Source: Saccharothrix violaceirubra (GTDB lineage: Bacteria; Actinomycetota; Actinomycetes; Mycobacteriales; Pseudonocardiaceae). Taken from it: a stretch of 64,000 nucleotides of DNA. Under the pieces are notes generated by a model that worked only from the letters and a program-made list of their open reading frames with translations, did no database searches and was not told where the DNA came from. Of the stretch, positions 53,572 through 62,274 are shown one piece after another. The stretch's first letter is position 1. Each line of letters opens with the position of its first letter. Location: NCBI RefSeq assembly GCF_014203755.1, contig NZ_JACHJS010000001.1, positions 5,518,001 through 5,582,000 of the forward strand. The letters are read 5' to 3'. Made by a program: the position numbers and the translations under genes.

Positions 53572-55827
53572 TTGTCAAGCCCTTCCGCCGACCTCCGACA
53601 CGCGGAAACCGAGTCGGAGCAGGAATACGTGTCGATGCTGTACGGCCGGCTGGACGACCTCCGCGAGCAGAGTTCGCGGCGGCTCGCGAGCGCGTTGCGG
53701 CAGACCGGCGGCACGCACCAGATGCGCTCGGAGCGGGACACCTCGGTCGCCCTCTACTCGGACCAGCTCGCGCAGTACAGCGCGGTCGAGAACGGCCTGT
53801 GCTTCGGCCGGCTCGACTTCGACGACGAGGGCCGGTTCTACATCGGCCGGATCGGCCTGTTCGACGAGGACCGCGAGTACGAGCCGCTGCTGATGGACTG
53901 GCGCGCGCCCGCCGCCCGCCCGTTCTACCTGGCGACGGCCGCGGCACCCGAGGGCGTGAAGCGGCGCCGGCACCTGCGCACCCGGCAGCGCAAGGTGGTC
54001 GGCTTCGACGACGAGGTCCTCGACATCACCTCGGTGGACCCGGCACGCCGCTCGGAGGGCTTGACCGGCGAGGCGACACTGCTGGCGGCGGTGAACGCGG
54101 CGCGCACCGGACAGATGGGCGACATCGTCGCGACCATCCAGGCCGAGCAGGACCGGATCATCCGCACCGAGCTGAACGGCGTCGTGGTCGTGCAGGGCGG
54201 TCCGGGCACCGGCAAGACGGCCGTGGCGCTGCACCGTGCCGCGTACCTGCTCTACACGCACCGCCGCCAGCTCGCGAAGCGCGGCGTGCTCGTGGTCGGC
54301 CCGAACACGACGTTCCTGCGCTACATCGGGCAGGTGCTGCCCTCGCTCGGCGAGACGGGCGTACTGCTGTCGACCGTCGGCGAGCTGTTCACGGGCCTGG
54401 TCGCGACCGGGCGCGAGGCCGCCGGAACGGCCGCGTTGAAGGGCCGCGTCCAGATGGCCGACGTCGTGGCGAACGCGATCCGCGACCGCCAGGAGGCGCC
54501 CGCCCTGGTGGAGATCCCCTTCGAGCAGGACACCCTCAAGCTCAACCGGCAGGCGATCACGGCCGCGCGCGGCCGGGCCCGGCGCACCAGACGTCCGCAC
54601 AACGAGGCCCGGCGCACCTTCGTGCGCGAGATCATCTCGACGCTGGCCAACCAGGCGGTCTCCCGACTGGGCCGGCACCTGCTCGACCAGGCCGACATCG
54701 ACGACATCCGGCGCGAGCTGCGCGAGGACGAGAACGTGCGGGCGGCGGTCGAGCGCCTGTGGCCGACGCTGACCCCGCAGCGGTTGCTGGAAGAGCTGTA
54801 CGCGTCCCCGAAGCGGATCGCCCGCGCGGCGTCCAAGCTGTCGCCGGCCGAACGCGCGCTGCTGGTGCGCACGCCCGGCGCCGAGTGGACGCCCGCCGAC
54901 GTGCCGCTGCTGGACGAGGCGGCCGAACTGCTGGGCGAGGACGACACCGAGACGAAGGCGCGTGCCGAACGGCGGCGGCGGCAGGCGATCGACTACGCGC
55001 AGGGCGTGCTGGACATCCTCGACCTGGAGGACGACGCCGACCCGGACATCCTGATGGCGACCGACCTGGTCGACGCCTACCGGCTGGCCGAGCGGCACGG
55101 CGCGGAGACCTACGAGACCGCCGCCGAGCGCGCCGCCGCGGACCGGACGTGGACGTTCGGGCACGTGATCGTGGACGAGGCGCAGGAGCTGTCCGCGATG
55201 GCGTGGCGGACGCTGATGCGCCGCTGCCCGTCCAAGTCGATGACCGTGGTCGGCGACATCGCGCAGACCGGCGACATCGCGGGTGCGTCGTCGTGGTCGG
55301 AGGTGCTGTCGCCGTACGTGATGGAGCGGTGGAAGCTCACCGAGCTGACCGTGAACTACCGGACGCCGTCGGAGATCATGGCGGTGGCGGCGGACGTGCT
55401 GGCGTCGGTCGACCCCGCGCTCGTGCCGCCGACGTCGGTGCGCGACAGCGGGTTCGAGCCTTGGGCCCGGCGCGTGACGTCGGTGGAGGAGGCGCTGCCG
55501 GGGTTGGTTGAGCGGGAGATCCCGGCGGTGGGCGACGGCAAGCTCGCGGTGATCGCGCCGGCCGCTTCGGTGCCGTCGGTGCGCACGCTGGTCCCCGACG
55601 CGGCGGACGACCTGGACGCGCAGGTGGTCGTCCTGGGCGTGACGGACGCCAAGGGCCTGGAGTTCGACTCGGTGCTCGTGGTGGACCCGGCGGGCATCCT
55701 GGCGGAGTCGCCGCGTGGTGCCAGCGACCTGTACGTGGCGCTCACGCGGGCGACGCAGCGGCTTGGCGTCGTGCACACCGGCGAGCTGCCGGAGGTGTTG
55801 TCCGGCCTGCGCGAGGTCACCGGCTGA
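53572..55827 (+). CDS. helD: HelD-type RNA polymerase recycling ATPase
   Basis: A 751-residue UvrD/Rep-like ATPase that binds stalled RNA polymerase and releases it from DNA. The N-terminal coiled arm (ETESEQEYVSMLYGRLDDLREQSSRRLASAL) inserts in the secondary channel. Walker A is VVVQGGPGTGKTAVALHRAA (near residue 208), Walker B VIVDEAQELSAM (near 533), and the helicase-like motifs GDIAQTGDIAG and VNYRTPSEIM follow. Mycobacterial and Streptomyces homologues (HelD/HelR) can protect against rifampicin; no rifampicin-associated element was seen upstream. TTG 53572 follows GAGGCACG. Confidence 0.92.
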   Translation: MSSPSADLRHAETESEQEYVSMLYGRLDDLREQSSRRLASALRQTGGTHQMRSERDTSVALYSDQLAQYSAVENGLCFGRLDFDDEGRFYIGRIGLFDEDREYEPLLMDWRAPAARPFYLATAAAPEGVKRRRHLRTRQRKVVGFDDEVLDITSVDPARRSEGLTGEATLLAAVNAARTGQMGDIVATIQAEQDRIIRTELNGVVVVQGGPGTGKTAVALHRAAYLLYTHRRQLAKRGVLVVGPNTTFLRYIGQVLPSLGETGVLLSTVGELFTGLVATGREAAGTAALKGRVQMADVVANAIRDRQEAPALVEIPFEQDTLKLNRQAITAARGRARRTRRPHNEARRTFVREIISTLANQAVSRLGRHLLDQADIDDIRRELREDENVRAAVERLWPTLTPQRLLEELYASPKRIARAASKLSPAERALLVRTPGAEWTPADVPLLDEAAELLGEDDTETKARAERRRRQAIDYAQGVLDILDLEDDADPDILMATDLVDAYRLAERHGAETYETAAERAAADRTWTFGHVIVDEAQELSAMAWRTLMRRCPSKSMTVVGDIAQTGDIAGASSWSEVLSPYVMERWKLTELTVNYRTPSEIMAVAADVLASVDPALVPPTSVRDSGFEPWARRVTSVEEALPGLVEREIPAVGDGKLAVIAPAASVPSVRTLVPDAADDLDAQVVVLGVTDAKGLEFDSVLVVDPAGILAESPRGASDLYVALTRATQRLGVVHTGELPEVLSGLREVTG

Positions 55828-55849
55828 GCACGGCGCTCGGGCACGGGGG

Positions 55850-56182
55850 TCACCGCGTGAGCACGTGCCCGAGGGTCGCGGCCGTGATCGCCAAGGCGAG
55901 GTTGAGCCCGACGGAGAGCGCGGCCCGGCGGTGGTCGCGGGTCTCCAGCAGCGCGACGGTCTCCATGCCGAACGTGCTGTAGGTGGTCAGGCCGCCGCAG
56001 AACCCGGTGCCCAGCAGGGCGTACCAGGCGGGCGGCACGGCGGTCAGGCAGCCGAGCAGGAACGAGCCGACCACGTTGACCGCGAGCGTGCCGGCCGGGA
56101 ACCGGCGGTTGAGCAGGCGGCCGACCAGGTACCGGACGGGCGTGCCGACGGCGGCACCGGCGAAGACCAGCAGCGGGATCAC
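55850..56182 (-). CDS. crcB: Fluoride channel CrcB, second of a pair
   Basis: Four-helix fluoride exporter of the Fluc family, 110 residues. The signature GTLAVNVVGSFLLGCL (Asn and the central Gly-Ser), GFCGGLTTYSTFGMETVALL with the phenylalanine-box and Thr-Thr-Tyr-Ser-Thr-Phe are present. GTG 56182 overlaps the preceding crcB gene (GTGA). Two different CrcB proteins encoded in tandem usually form a heterodimer with dual topology. Confidence 0.93.
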   Translation of the reverse strand: MIPLLVFAGAAVGTPVRYLVGRLLNRRFPAGTLAVNVVGSFLLGCLTAVPPAWYALLGTGFCGGLTTYSTFGMETVALLETRDHRRAALSVGLNLALAITAATLGHVLTR

Positions 56183-56526
56183 CGCGTCGCCGCCCTGGTC
56201 GCGACCACGGCCACGAAGGTCGCGGCGACGCACAGCACCGGGGTCGCCACGAGGTACGGGACCGATCCGCCGCGCACGACGTCCACGGCGTAGGCGCTGA
56301 ACGTGGTGAACCCGCCGAGCACGCCGACGCCGACCAGCGGCCGGGCCAGGTGGTGCAGGCGGGGCAGCAGCACGGTCAGCACGCCGATCAGCGCGCAGCC
56401 CGTCACGTTCACCGCGAGCGTGCCCCACTGGCCCGGCCACAGGAGCTGGCAGCCGTAGCGGGCCACGCCGCCGAGGCCGCCGCCGAGTGCGACGGCCGCG
56501 ACGGCGGCGGACTCCCTAGTGCGCAC
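56179..56526 (-). CDS. crcB: Fluoride channel CrcB, first of a pair
   Basis: Partner of the neighbouring CrcB, 115 residues and four helices. LGGGLGGVARYGCQLL, WGTLAVNVTGCALIGVL and GVLGGFTTFSAYAVDVV are the conserved blocks. GTG 56526 lies within the end of the marR gene (11-base overlap), so the three are one operon. No fluoride riboswitch is visible; regulation would be through the MarR protein. Confidence 0.93.
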   Translation of the reverse strand: MRTRESAAVAAVALGGGLGGVARYGCQLLWPGQWGTLAVNVTGCALIGVLTVLLPRLHHLARPLVGVGVLGGFTTFSAYAVDVVRGGSVPYLVATPVLCVAATFVAVVATRAATR

Positions 56527-56953
56527 GCAGGTGGTCGACCAGGTGGTCGAGGGCCGACAGGGCGCGCACGACGTCCTCGCGTTCGGTCGGGTCGAGCTTG
56601 TCCAGGGCGGTGCCGATGCGCTTCTCGTGGGCGCTCTGCCAGACGGCGAGCTGCTCGTGTCCCTTGGGCGTCACCGAGAGCCGGGCCACGCGGCGGTCCG
56701 TGGGGTCGCCGCCCCGGGCGACCAGGCCGCCCTCGATGAGCTGGCCGACGAGACCGCTGACGGTGTTGGGTGCCAGGCGCAGTTCTGCCGCGAGGTCGCC
56801 GACGCGCATGGGCGGTCGTTCGGCGAGTGTCTGGAGCAGCTCGATCTGCGCCATCGGCAGGGAGTCCCACGGCCATTCCGACCGGATGCTCGTGCGCAGA
56901 GCCCGCCGCAGGCGGGTGACCACGTCGGTGAGCGAGCGTGCCTCGTCTGACAT
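56516..56953 (-). CDS. MarR-family transcriptional regulator
   Basis: A 145-residue regulator. The winged helix is WDSLPMAQIELLQTLAERPPMRVGDLAAELRLAPNTVSGLVGQLIEGGLVARGGDPTDRRVARLSVT, canonical MarR including the DxRxxR wing. ATG 56953 is 53 bases from the divergent MFS start. It leads an operon with the two crcB genes, an unusual combination, and faces an efflux gene; an operator with imperfect 14-bp arms spans the gap. Confidence 0.92.
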   Translation of the reverse strand: MSDEARSLTDVVTRLRRALRTSIRSEWPWDSLPMAQIELLQTLAERPPMRVGDLAAELRLAPNTVSGLVGQLIEGGLVARGGDPTDRRVARLSVTPKGHEQLAVWQSAHEKRIGTALDKLDPTEREDVVRALSALDHLVDHLRAH

Positions 56954-56967
56954 GGGCGAATAGTACC

Positions 56968-57024
56968 GGGGTGAACTATGTCGGCATCAGATATAATCGG
57001 CTGACGATGTATTTCACCCTGCGC
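56968..57024. promoter_or_regulatory. MFS promoter with consensus -10 and MarR-type inverted repeat
   Basis: A perfect TATAAT is at 56992-56997, ten bases before the ATG of the MFS gene, rare in such GC-rich DNA. Flanking arms GGGTGAACTATGTC (56969-56982) and GATGTATTTCACCC are complementary at 11 of 14 positions. Repression by the MarR protein is inferred. Confidence 0.6.
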
Positions 57025-58296
57025 TGGTTCGTCGTGGAGTCCCCCCGGCCACGACGCGTCGCGACCTGGACGGGGGCGCCCTGGCTCGCCGTGGCGACGG
57101 TCTGCTTCGGCGCGTTCCTCGGCCAGTTCGACGCGAGCGTCGTCACGCTGGCCCTGCCCGCGATCGGACAGGACTACGGAGGTTCGCCCGAGTGGGTGGC
57201 CCTGGCCTACCTGCTGACGCTCGTCGCCCTGGTGGCACCGGTCGGCCGGTTCTCCGACGTGGTCGGCCGCAAGATCGTCTACCTGTACGGGTTCGCGGTG
57301 TTCACCCTCGCGTCCGTCGGGTGCGCGCTCGCGGACGGACTGCCGTCGTTGATCACGTTCCGCGTGGTGCAGGCGATCGGCGCGGCCATGCTGCAGGCCA
57401 ACAGCGTGGCCCTGGTCGCGGCGAGCGCGCCCGGCCGCGAACACCGCGCACTGGGCGTGCAGGCGGCGGCACAGGCGCTCGGCCTCGCGCTGGGACCGAC
57501 CGCCGGCGGACTGCTGGTCGACGCGTTCGGCTGGCGGTGGGTGTTCGCGGTGAACGTGCCGATCGGGCTGATCGCCCTGGTGGCCGGGCACTTCCTGCTC
57601 CCCCGCACCGCCGAGCGCAGCACGGCCACGCCGTTCCGCCCGGTGAACACGGTGCTGCTCGCCGCGGCCACGACCACGGCACTGCTCCTGCTGTCCGGTG
57701 TGGACGAACCGCTGCTGCTGCTCGTCGCGGTGCCCGCCGCGATCGGCTACGTACTGCGGGAACCGTTGCTGCGCAAGGTGGGCCTCGGGCTATTCGGTGC
57801 GTTCTGCGGCTACCTGGTGCTGTTCGGCCCCCTCGTCCTGATCCCGTTCACCGCCACCGGTCCGCTGTGGCGGACGGGTCTGCTGCTGAGCGCGCTGCCC
57901 CTGGGTTTCGCGCTGACCGCGACCGTGAAGTGGCGCTGGAGCGGGCTGTTCGGCACGGCGCTGTCCACTGTGGCACTGGTCACGATGGCACTCGGCGTGG
58001 TCGACGTCGTGACGCTCGGTGTGCTCGGGCTGGGCCTGGGGTTGTTCATCCCGGCCAACAACGCGCGCGTGCTGGCCGCGTTGCCGCCGTGCGACGCGGG
58101 ATCAGGAGGGGGGCTCGTGAATCTCGCGCGCGGCCTCGGGACCGCGTTCGGCGTCGCCCTACCACTGCTGCTGCACGACCACCATGGCCCGAACGTGCCG
58201 TTCTGGGTGTTGGCCGGCGTGGCGTCGGTCGCCGCGCTTAGGCCGTTCGGGGACAAGCGGGGCCGCCCCCTACAACCGAAAGGGCGAAAACAGTAA
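57007..58296 (+). CDS. MFS drug transporter (DHA2/QacA-like)
   Basis: A 429-residue transporter with 12-14 hydrophobic segments. FLGQFDASVVTLALPAIGQDYG is the helix-1 signature of the DHA2 exporters (aspartate conserved), GRFSDVVGRKIVYLYGF the loop motif, and GLALGPTAGGLLVDAFGWRWVFAVNVPIGL the antiporter motif. ATG 57007 sits ten bases after a perfect TATAAT, so translation is nearly leaderless. Divergent from marR, which probably represses it. Confidence 0.88.
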   Translation: MYFTLRWFVVESPRPRRVATWTGAPWLAVATVCFGAFLGQFDASVVTLALPAIGQDYGGSPEWVALAYLLTLVALVAPVGRFSDVVGRKIVYLYGFAVFTLASVGCALADGLPSLITFRVVQAIGAAMLQANSVALVAASAPGREHRALGVQAAAQALGLALGPTAGGLLVDAFGWRWVFAVNVPIGLIALVAGHFLLPRTAERSTATPFRPVNTVLLAAATTTALLLLSGVDEPLLLLVAVPAAIGYVLREPLLRKVGLGLFGAFCGYLVLFGPLVLIPFTATGPLWRTGLLLSALPLGFALTATVKWRWSGLFGTALSTVALVTMALGVVDVVTLGVLGLGLGLFIPANNARVLAALPPCDAGSGGGLVNLARGLGTAFGVALPLLLHDHHGPNVPFWVLAGVASVAALRPFGDKRGRPLQPKGRKQ

Positions 58297-58337
58297 CCTC
58301 CACGCCTTAGGCAGGCGACGGGTCGAGGTGCGTTCTC

Positions 58338-59144
58338 GTGACTGAGCTGTCGGGTCCGGTGCCCGAGGGTGTGGACACCGGGCTCCCCAGTGCGGCAAGG
58401 CTGTACGACTACCTGCTCGGCGGCGGGCACAACTTCGCCGCCGACCGCGAACTGGCCGGGAAGTTCCTGGCCGCGCAACCGAACGCGCGCGTGATCGCCC
58501 GGCTCAACCGGGCCTTCCTGCGCCGGGCCGTGCTGTACCTGGTGGCGCACGGCATCCGCCAGTTCGTCGACCTCGGCTCGGGAATCCCCACCGTGGGCAA
58601 CGTCCACGAGGTCGCCCGCCGGGCCGCGCCCGAGTCGCGCGTGGTGTACGTGGACTACGAGGACGTCGCCGTGGCGCACAGCCGGATGATCCTCAAGGGC
58701 GACGACCTGGCCACGATCGTCCAACAGGACATGACCGAACCCGACCGGTTGCTCGCCGCCGTGCGCGACACGGAGCTGATCGACTTCGCCGAGCCGGTCG
58801 GCGTGCTGGCCGTGGGCGTGTTCCACTTCGTACCACCGGAAAGCGACCCCGCGGGCGTGCTCGCCGCGTACCGGGACGCCGTCGTTCCGGGCAGCCACCT
58901 GGCGCTGTCCCAGTTCACCGCCGACTTGCAGCCCGCGGAGATGGCCGGGATCGTCGAGGTGATGAGCAGCAGCGCGAACCCCATGTTCCCGCGCACCGGT
59001 GAGGAGATCACGGCCCTGTTCGCGGGCTTCGACCTCATCGAGCCGGGCGTCGTCCCCCTGCCGCTGTGGCACCCGGAACCCGGCGTCGAGCCGGAGGACC
59101 CGACCAAGGCCGGGATCCTGGCCGGGGTCGGCCGCAAGCGGTGA
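58338..59144 (+). CDS. SAM-dependent methyltransferase, DUF574 type
   Basis: A 268-residue protein of an actinomycete-expanded methyltransferase-like family. SAARLYDYLLGGGHNFAADRELA at the start is the family hallmark; QFVDLGSGIPTVGNVHEVARR is the SAM-binding glycine motif, and VVYVDYEDVAVAHSRMIL holds the acidic residue that binds the ribose. Substrate unknown. GTG 58338. Before the IS insertion the PAS-GGDEF-EAL gene began three bases after this gene's stop, so both were one operon. Confidence 0.9.
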   Translation: MTELSGPVPEGVDTGLPSAARLYDYLLGGGHNFAADRELAGKFLAAQPNARVIARLNRAFLRRAVLYLVAHGIRQFVDLGSGIPTVGNVHEVARRAAPESRVVYVDYEDVAVAHSRMILKGDDLATIVQQDMTEPDRLLAAVRDTELIDFAEPVGVLAVGVFHFVPPESDPAGVLAAYRDAVVPGSHLALSQFTADLQPAEMAGIVEVMSSSANPMFPRTGEEITALFAGFDLIEPGVVPLPLWHPEPGVEPEDPTKAGILAGVGRKR

Positions 59145-59160
59145 TCCGTGGCCACGCCTT

Positions 59161-60275
59161 CTAGGAGCTGTTTGAAGTTCGGATCTAGGTGGGCCCGGTG
59201 GTGTGCTGGTTGGGCTGGTAGAACACGGATGTGGCGCGTTTTGATCTGACCGATGCCGAGTGGGCGTTGATCGAGCCGCATATGCCGGTGGCGGCCACCG
59301 GGCCGTTGCCACGTCGGGTGCGGGAGCAGTTCAACGGGATCCTGTGGCGGTTCCGCACCGGGTCAGGCTGGCGTGACGTGCCCGAACGGTACGGTCCCTG
59401 GTCCACCGTCTACTCCCGGTTCAACACCTGGGCGAAGACCGGAGTGTTCCAGACGCTGATGGAGGCGCTGATCGCCGAGGCCGCCTCCCGCGGACAGGTC
59501 GACCTGGAACTGGTGAGCGTGGACTCCACGATCGTGCGGGCACACCACGAATCGGCCGGACTCGCGGTGACCGGGGAGACCCTTGACGCGCTGGAACAGG
59601 CGTTGACCGGGGAAAAAGGGGCTCCGTTGCCCGTCCAGCGGAGCGTGCTGCGGGTGGTGCGTCGCGGTCCGCGCCGGACACGACCGACGCGGGCACATCT
59701 GCCGGTCGGGACCGTGCCGCCCGTAGGCGCCGTCGGAAGGCGCGGGCTGCGGCGGCCGGGCTCGGCCGGTCCCGGGGCGGGCTGAGCAGCAAGGTCCACA
59801 CCGCGGTCGACGCCGCCGGGCTGCCGTTGGCGTTCGTGCTCACCCCTGGCCAGGCCGGGGACAGCCCGCAATTCCGGACGGTGCTGGACCGGATCCGGGT
59901 TCCCGGCCCGGTCGGAAGGCCGCGCACCCGTCCGGACGCGGTGGCCGCGGACAAGGCGTACTCCTCCAAAGCCAACCGGGCCTACCTACGCCGCCGCCGG
60001 ATCACGGCTGTGATCCCGGAGAAGACCGACCAGCGGGCCAACCGCAGGAACAAGGGCTCCGCCGGCGGGCGGCCTGTGTCCTTCGATCCCGTGCGCTACC
60101 GGCGGCGCAACACCGTCGAACGCCTCTTCCAGAAGATCAAGACATGGCGCGGACTGGCCACCCGCTACGACAAGACACCACAAAGCTACGAGGCCGGACT
60201 GCATCTACGAGGAGCCATCATGTGGTTGAAGACCCTTACCCCAACCACATGATCCCAACCCCAAACAGCTCCTAG
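59161..60275 (+). mobile_element. IS5-family insertion sequence with CTAG flanks
   Basis: An intact insertion sequence. The element runs from 59165 to 60271 (1107 bases) between CTAG at 59161-59164 and CTAG at 60272-60275, a target duplication (or part of the ends, as CTAG is palindromic). The ends are inverted repeats: left GAGCTGTTTGAAGTTCGGAT, right (complement) GAGCTGTTTGGGGTTGGGAT. It encodes one transposase in two frames. It has landed in codons 5-6 of the downstream gene. Confidence 0.93.
59231..60252 (+). CDS. IS5-family DDE transposase made by -1 frameshift
   Basis: The N-terminal frame opens at ATG 59231 (MARFDLTDAEWALIEPHMP) with WRDVPERYGPWSTVYSRFNTW and the first catalytic Asp in ELVSVDSTIVRAHH. 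At the A5 run (59613-59617, in GGGGAAAAAGGGG) the reading shifts back one base and continues through GLGRSRGGLSSKVHTAVDAAG to the second Asp (AVAADKAYSS) and the Glu (NTVERLFQKIKTW), ending at 60252. Without the shift the first frame ends at 59785. The intact catalytic triad suggests an active element. Confidence 0.9.
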
Positions 60276-60306
60276 AGCCTGGCGGACGGCACTCGCCGGC
60301 GAGTGG

Positions 60307-62274
60307 ATGCGTGCGGTCCACCCGACCGCGTACGTCCCCTTGTCGCCCGCCGAGATCGAGGAGTTCCTGCTCGACCAGGTGGACGAACTGCTGGCGATCT
60401 GCACGGACGAGCCGTTCCGCGCGGACGACGCCGACGAGGTCGGGAAACGCCTGGTGCGCACGGACTTCACCGACTCGGAGGCCATCCGGGTCACGGTGGA
60501 GCTGCTGGCCAAGGCGCTCGCCGACGCGGGCGTGCCAGCCGACCGGCTGGTGTCGGTGCTCGCGGCGGTGGGCGCCGGGTACGCGGCGGGCCTGCGGCAG
60601 CACGTGTTCGACCAGCAGGAGGCCGTGAAGAACTCGCTGTGGACGGCGAAACGGCGGGTGGAGCGGGTGCTCGCGGCCAGCGAGGCGCGGTTCCGCGAGG
60701 TGTTCGAGTCCTCCGCGATCGGCATCGCGATCACCGACCTGCACGGCGAGTGCGTGGAGGCGAACGAGGCGTTGGCCGGGATGGTCGACCGCACGCTCGC
60801 CGAGCTGACCGGGCTGCGGCTGACCAAGCTGTTCCACGCCGACGACGCCGACCCGTTGACCGACGCCTACCGCGCGGCCCGGTCCGGGCGGGTGGACCGG
60901 TTCCGCGAACAGCGGCGGTTGGTGCGCGGCGACGGCGAACCGCTGTGGGTGCACCTGGCCGTGTCGCTGCTGCGCGACGGCGACGGCACGCCCGCGTACT
61001 TCGTGACGATGGTCGAGGACGTCAGCGAACTGCACCTGTTGCAGAAGAACCTGGACCACCAGCTGCTGCACGACTCGCTGACCGGGCTGTCCAACCGGCA
61101 GCACTTCGTGTCCCGCCTGGAGAGCATGCACGGCGCCCGGCGCGGCGCGATCACCCTGTACCAGCTCGACCTCGACTCGTTCGCGGTGGTGAACAACGGC
61201 CTGGGCCACGCGGTCGGCGACGAACTGCTCAAGGAGGTCGGGCGGCGGCTGGAGCACGTGGTGGCGCCCGACCGGGCGTTCGTGGCCCGGATCGGCGCGG
61301 ACGAGTTCGCGATCGTGGCGCCCAGCGCCGACACCGCCCGCGTGCCCGCGATGATCGAGCGCATCAACGAGGCGTTGGACCGGCCGCTGCCCTCGGGTGC
61401 CGCGCTGTCGGCGACCGTGGGCGTGCTGCACCGGCCGGACGCGCGGTGGGACGTCGCCGAGGTGCTGCGCGCGGCGAACTCCACGCTGCGGCGTGCCAAG
61501 GCGAAGGGCAAGCGGCAGTGGCTGACCTACGACCGGCACCACGACGCGGTGGCACGGCCGTCGCTGGAGGCCGCGGCCCGAATGCCGGGCGCGTTGCGCG
61601 ACGGCGCGATCGACGTGGAGTACCAGCCGGTCGTGGCGCCGGGCTCCGACGTGGTCGGCTACGTGGCGCGGTTGCGGTGGGACGGGTTCGGGCACGACCG
61701 GTGCGTGGAGATGGCCGACGCCAACGGGTTGGCGTTGACGCTCGGGCAGTGGGCGCTGCACGAGGCCACCGGGACGGCCGCGGGTTGGGCGCACGGCGTG
61801 CTGCACGTGGAGCTGTCCGCGATGCAGTCGCGTGACGCCGACCTCGTGGCCACGGTCCAGCGCACGCTCGCCGACACGGGACTGGCCGCGTCGTCGCTGA
61901 AGCTGTGGCTGGACACGCGGGCCATGCTCGACGGCGCGGGCGAGGACAACGCGCAGGTGTTGCGGGACAACGGGATCGCGGTCGGCCTGACCCGGTACAA
62001 CGGCGGCCAGGCCGAGCTGGCGTTGGCCCGCGAACTGGGCGTGGACTCGCTGCTGGTCGCGCCGACGGTCGTGCGCCGACTGGCCCGTGAGGACGAATCG
62101 GTGCTGCACACGGCGATGAGCGTCATGACGGGCGTGGTCCGCCGGACCGGTCTGGCGGTCGCCGTGCCGGAGGTGGACACCCCGACGCAGGCCCGGTGGT
62201 GGACGGGCATCGGCGTGGACCTGGTCTTCGGTTCGTACTACGGCGACCCGGTGCCGTCGTGGGAGCTGGCCTAG
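60307..62274 (+). CDS. PAS-GGDEF-EAL protein with degenerate catalytic motifs, 5' end split by IS
   Basis: A 655-residue protein: N-terminal helical region (1-125), PAS (about 128-245), GGDEF (about 255-415) and EAL (about 435-655). GGDEF reads IGADEF (near 328). In the EAL domain the catalytic EAL is VAR (GYVARLRW, near 451), the VNxS motif is VELS, and the DDFG and KID motifs are gone, so phosphodiesterase activity is very unlikely; cyclase activity is doubtful. Before the insertion the gene began at GTG 59148, encoding 16 more residues. ATG 60307 is codon 17 of that original frame and is in frame with the transposase, 54 bases after its stop. It may now depend on readthrough from the element. 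Confidence 0.9.
   Translation: MRAVHPTAYVPLSPAEIEEFLLDQVDELLAICTDEPFRADDADEVGKRLVRTDFTDSEAIRVTVELLAKALADAGVPADRLVSVLAAVGAGYAAGLRQHVFDQQEAVKNSLWTAKRRVERVLAASEARFREVFESSAIGIAITDLHGECVEANEALAGMVDRTLAELTGLRLTKLFHADDADPLTDAYRAARSGRVDRFREQRRLVRGDGEPLWVHLAVSLLRDGDGTPAYFVTMVEDVSELHLLQKNLDHQLLHDSLTGLSNRQHFVSRLESMHGARRGAITLYQLDLDSFAVVNNGLGHAVGDELLKEVGRRLEHVVAPDRAFVARIGADEFAIVAPSADTARVPAMIERINEALDRPLPSGAALSATVGVLHRPDARWDVAEVLRAANSTLRRAKAKGKRQWLTYDRHHDAVARPSLEAAARMPGALRDGAIDVEYQPVVAPGSDVVGYVARLRWDGFGHDRCVEMADANGLALTLGQWALHEATGTAAGWAHGVLHVELSAMQSRDADLVATVQRTLADTGLAASSLKLWLDTRAMLDGAGEDNAQVLRDNGIAVGLTRYNGGQAELALARELGVDSLLVAPTVVRRLAREDESVLHTAMSVMTGVVRRTGLAVAVPEVDTPTQARWWTGIGVDLVFGSYYGDPVPSWELA

Noticed and set aside
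59231..59785. First transposase frame as a separate 184-residue gene
   Set aside because: After the A5 run the frame loses homology; the shifted frame restores the DDE domain, so it is one frameshifted product.
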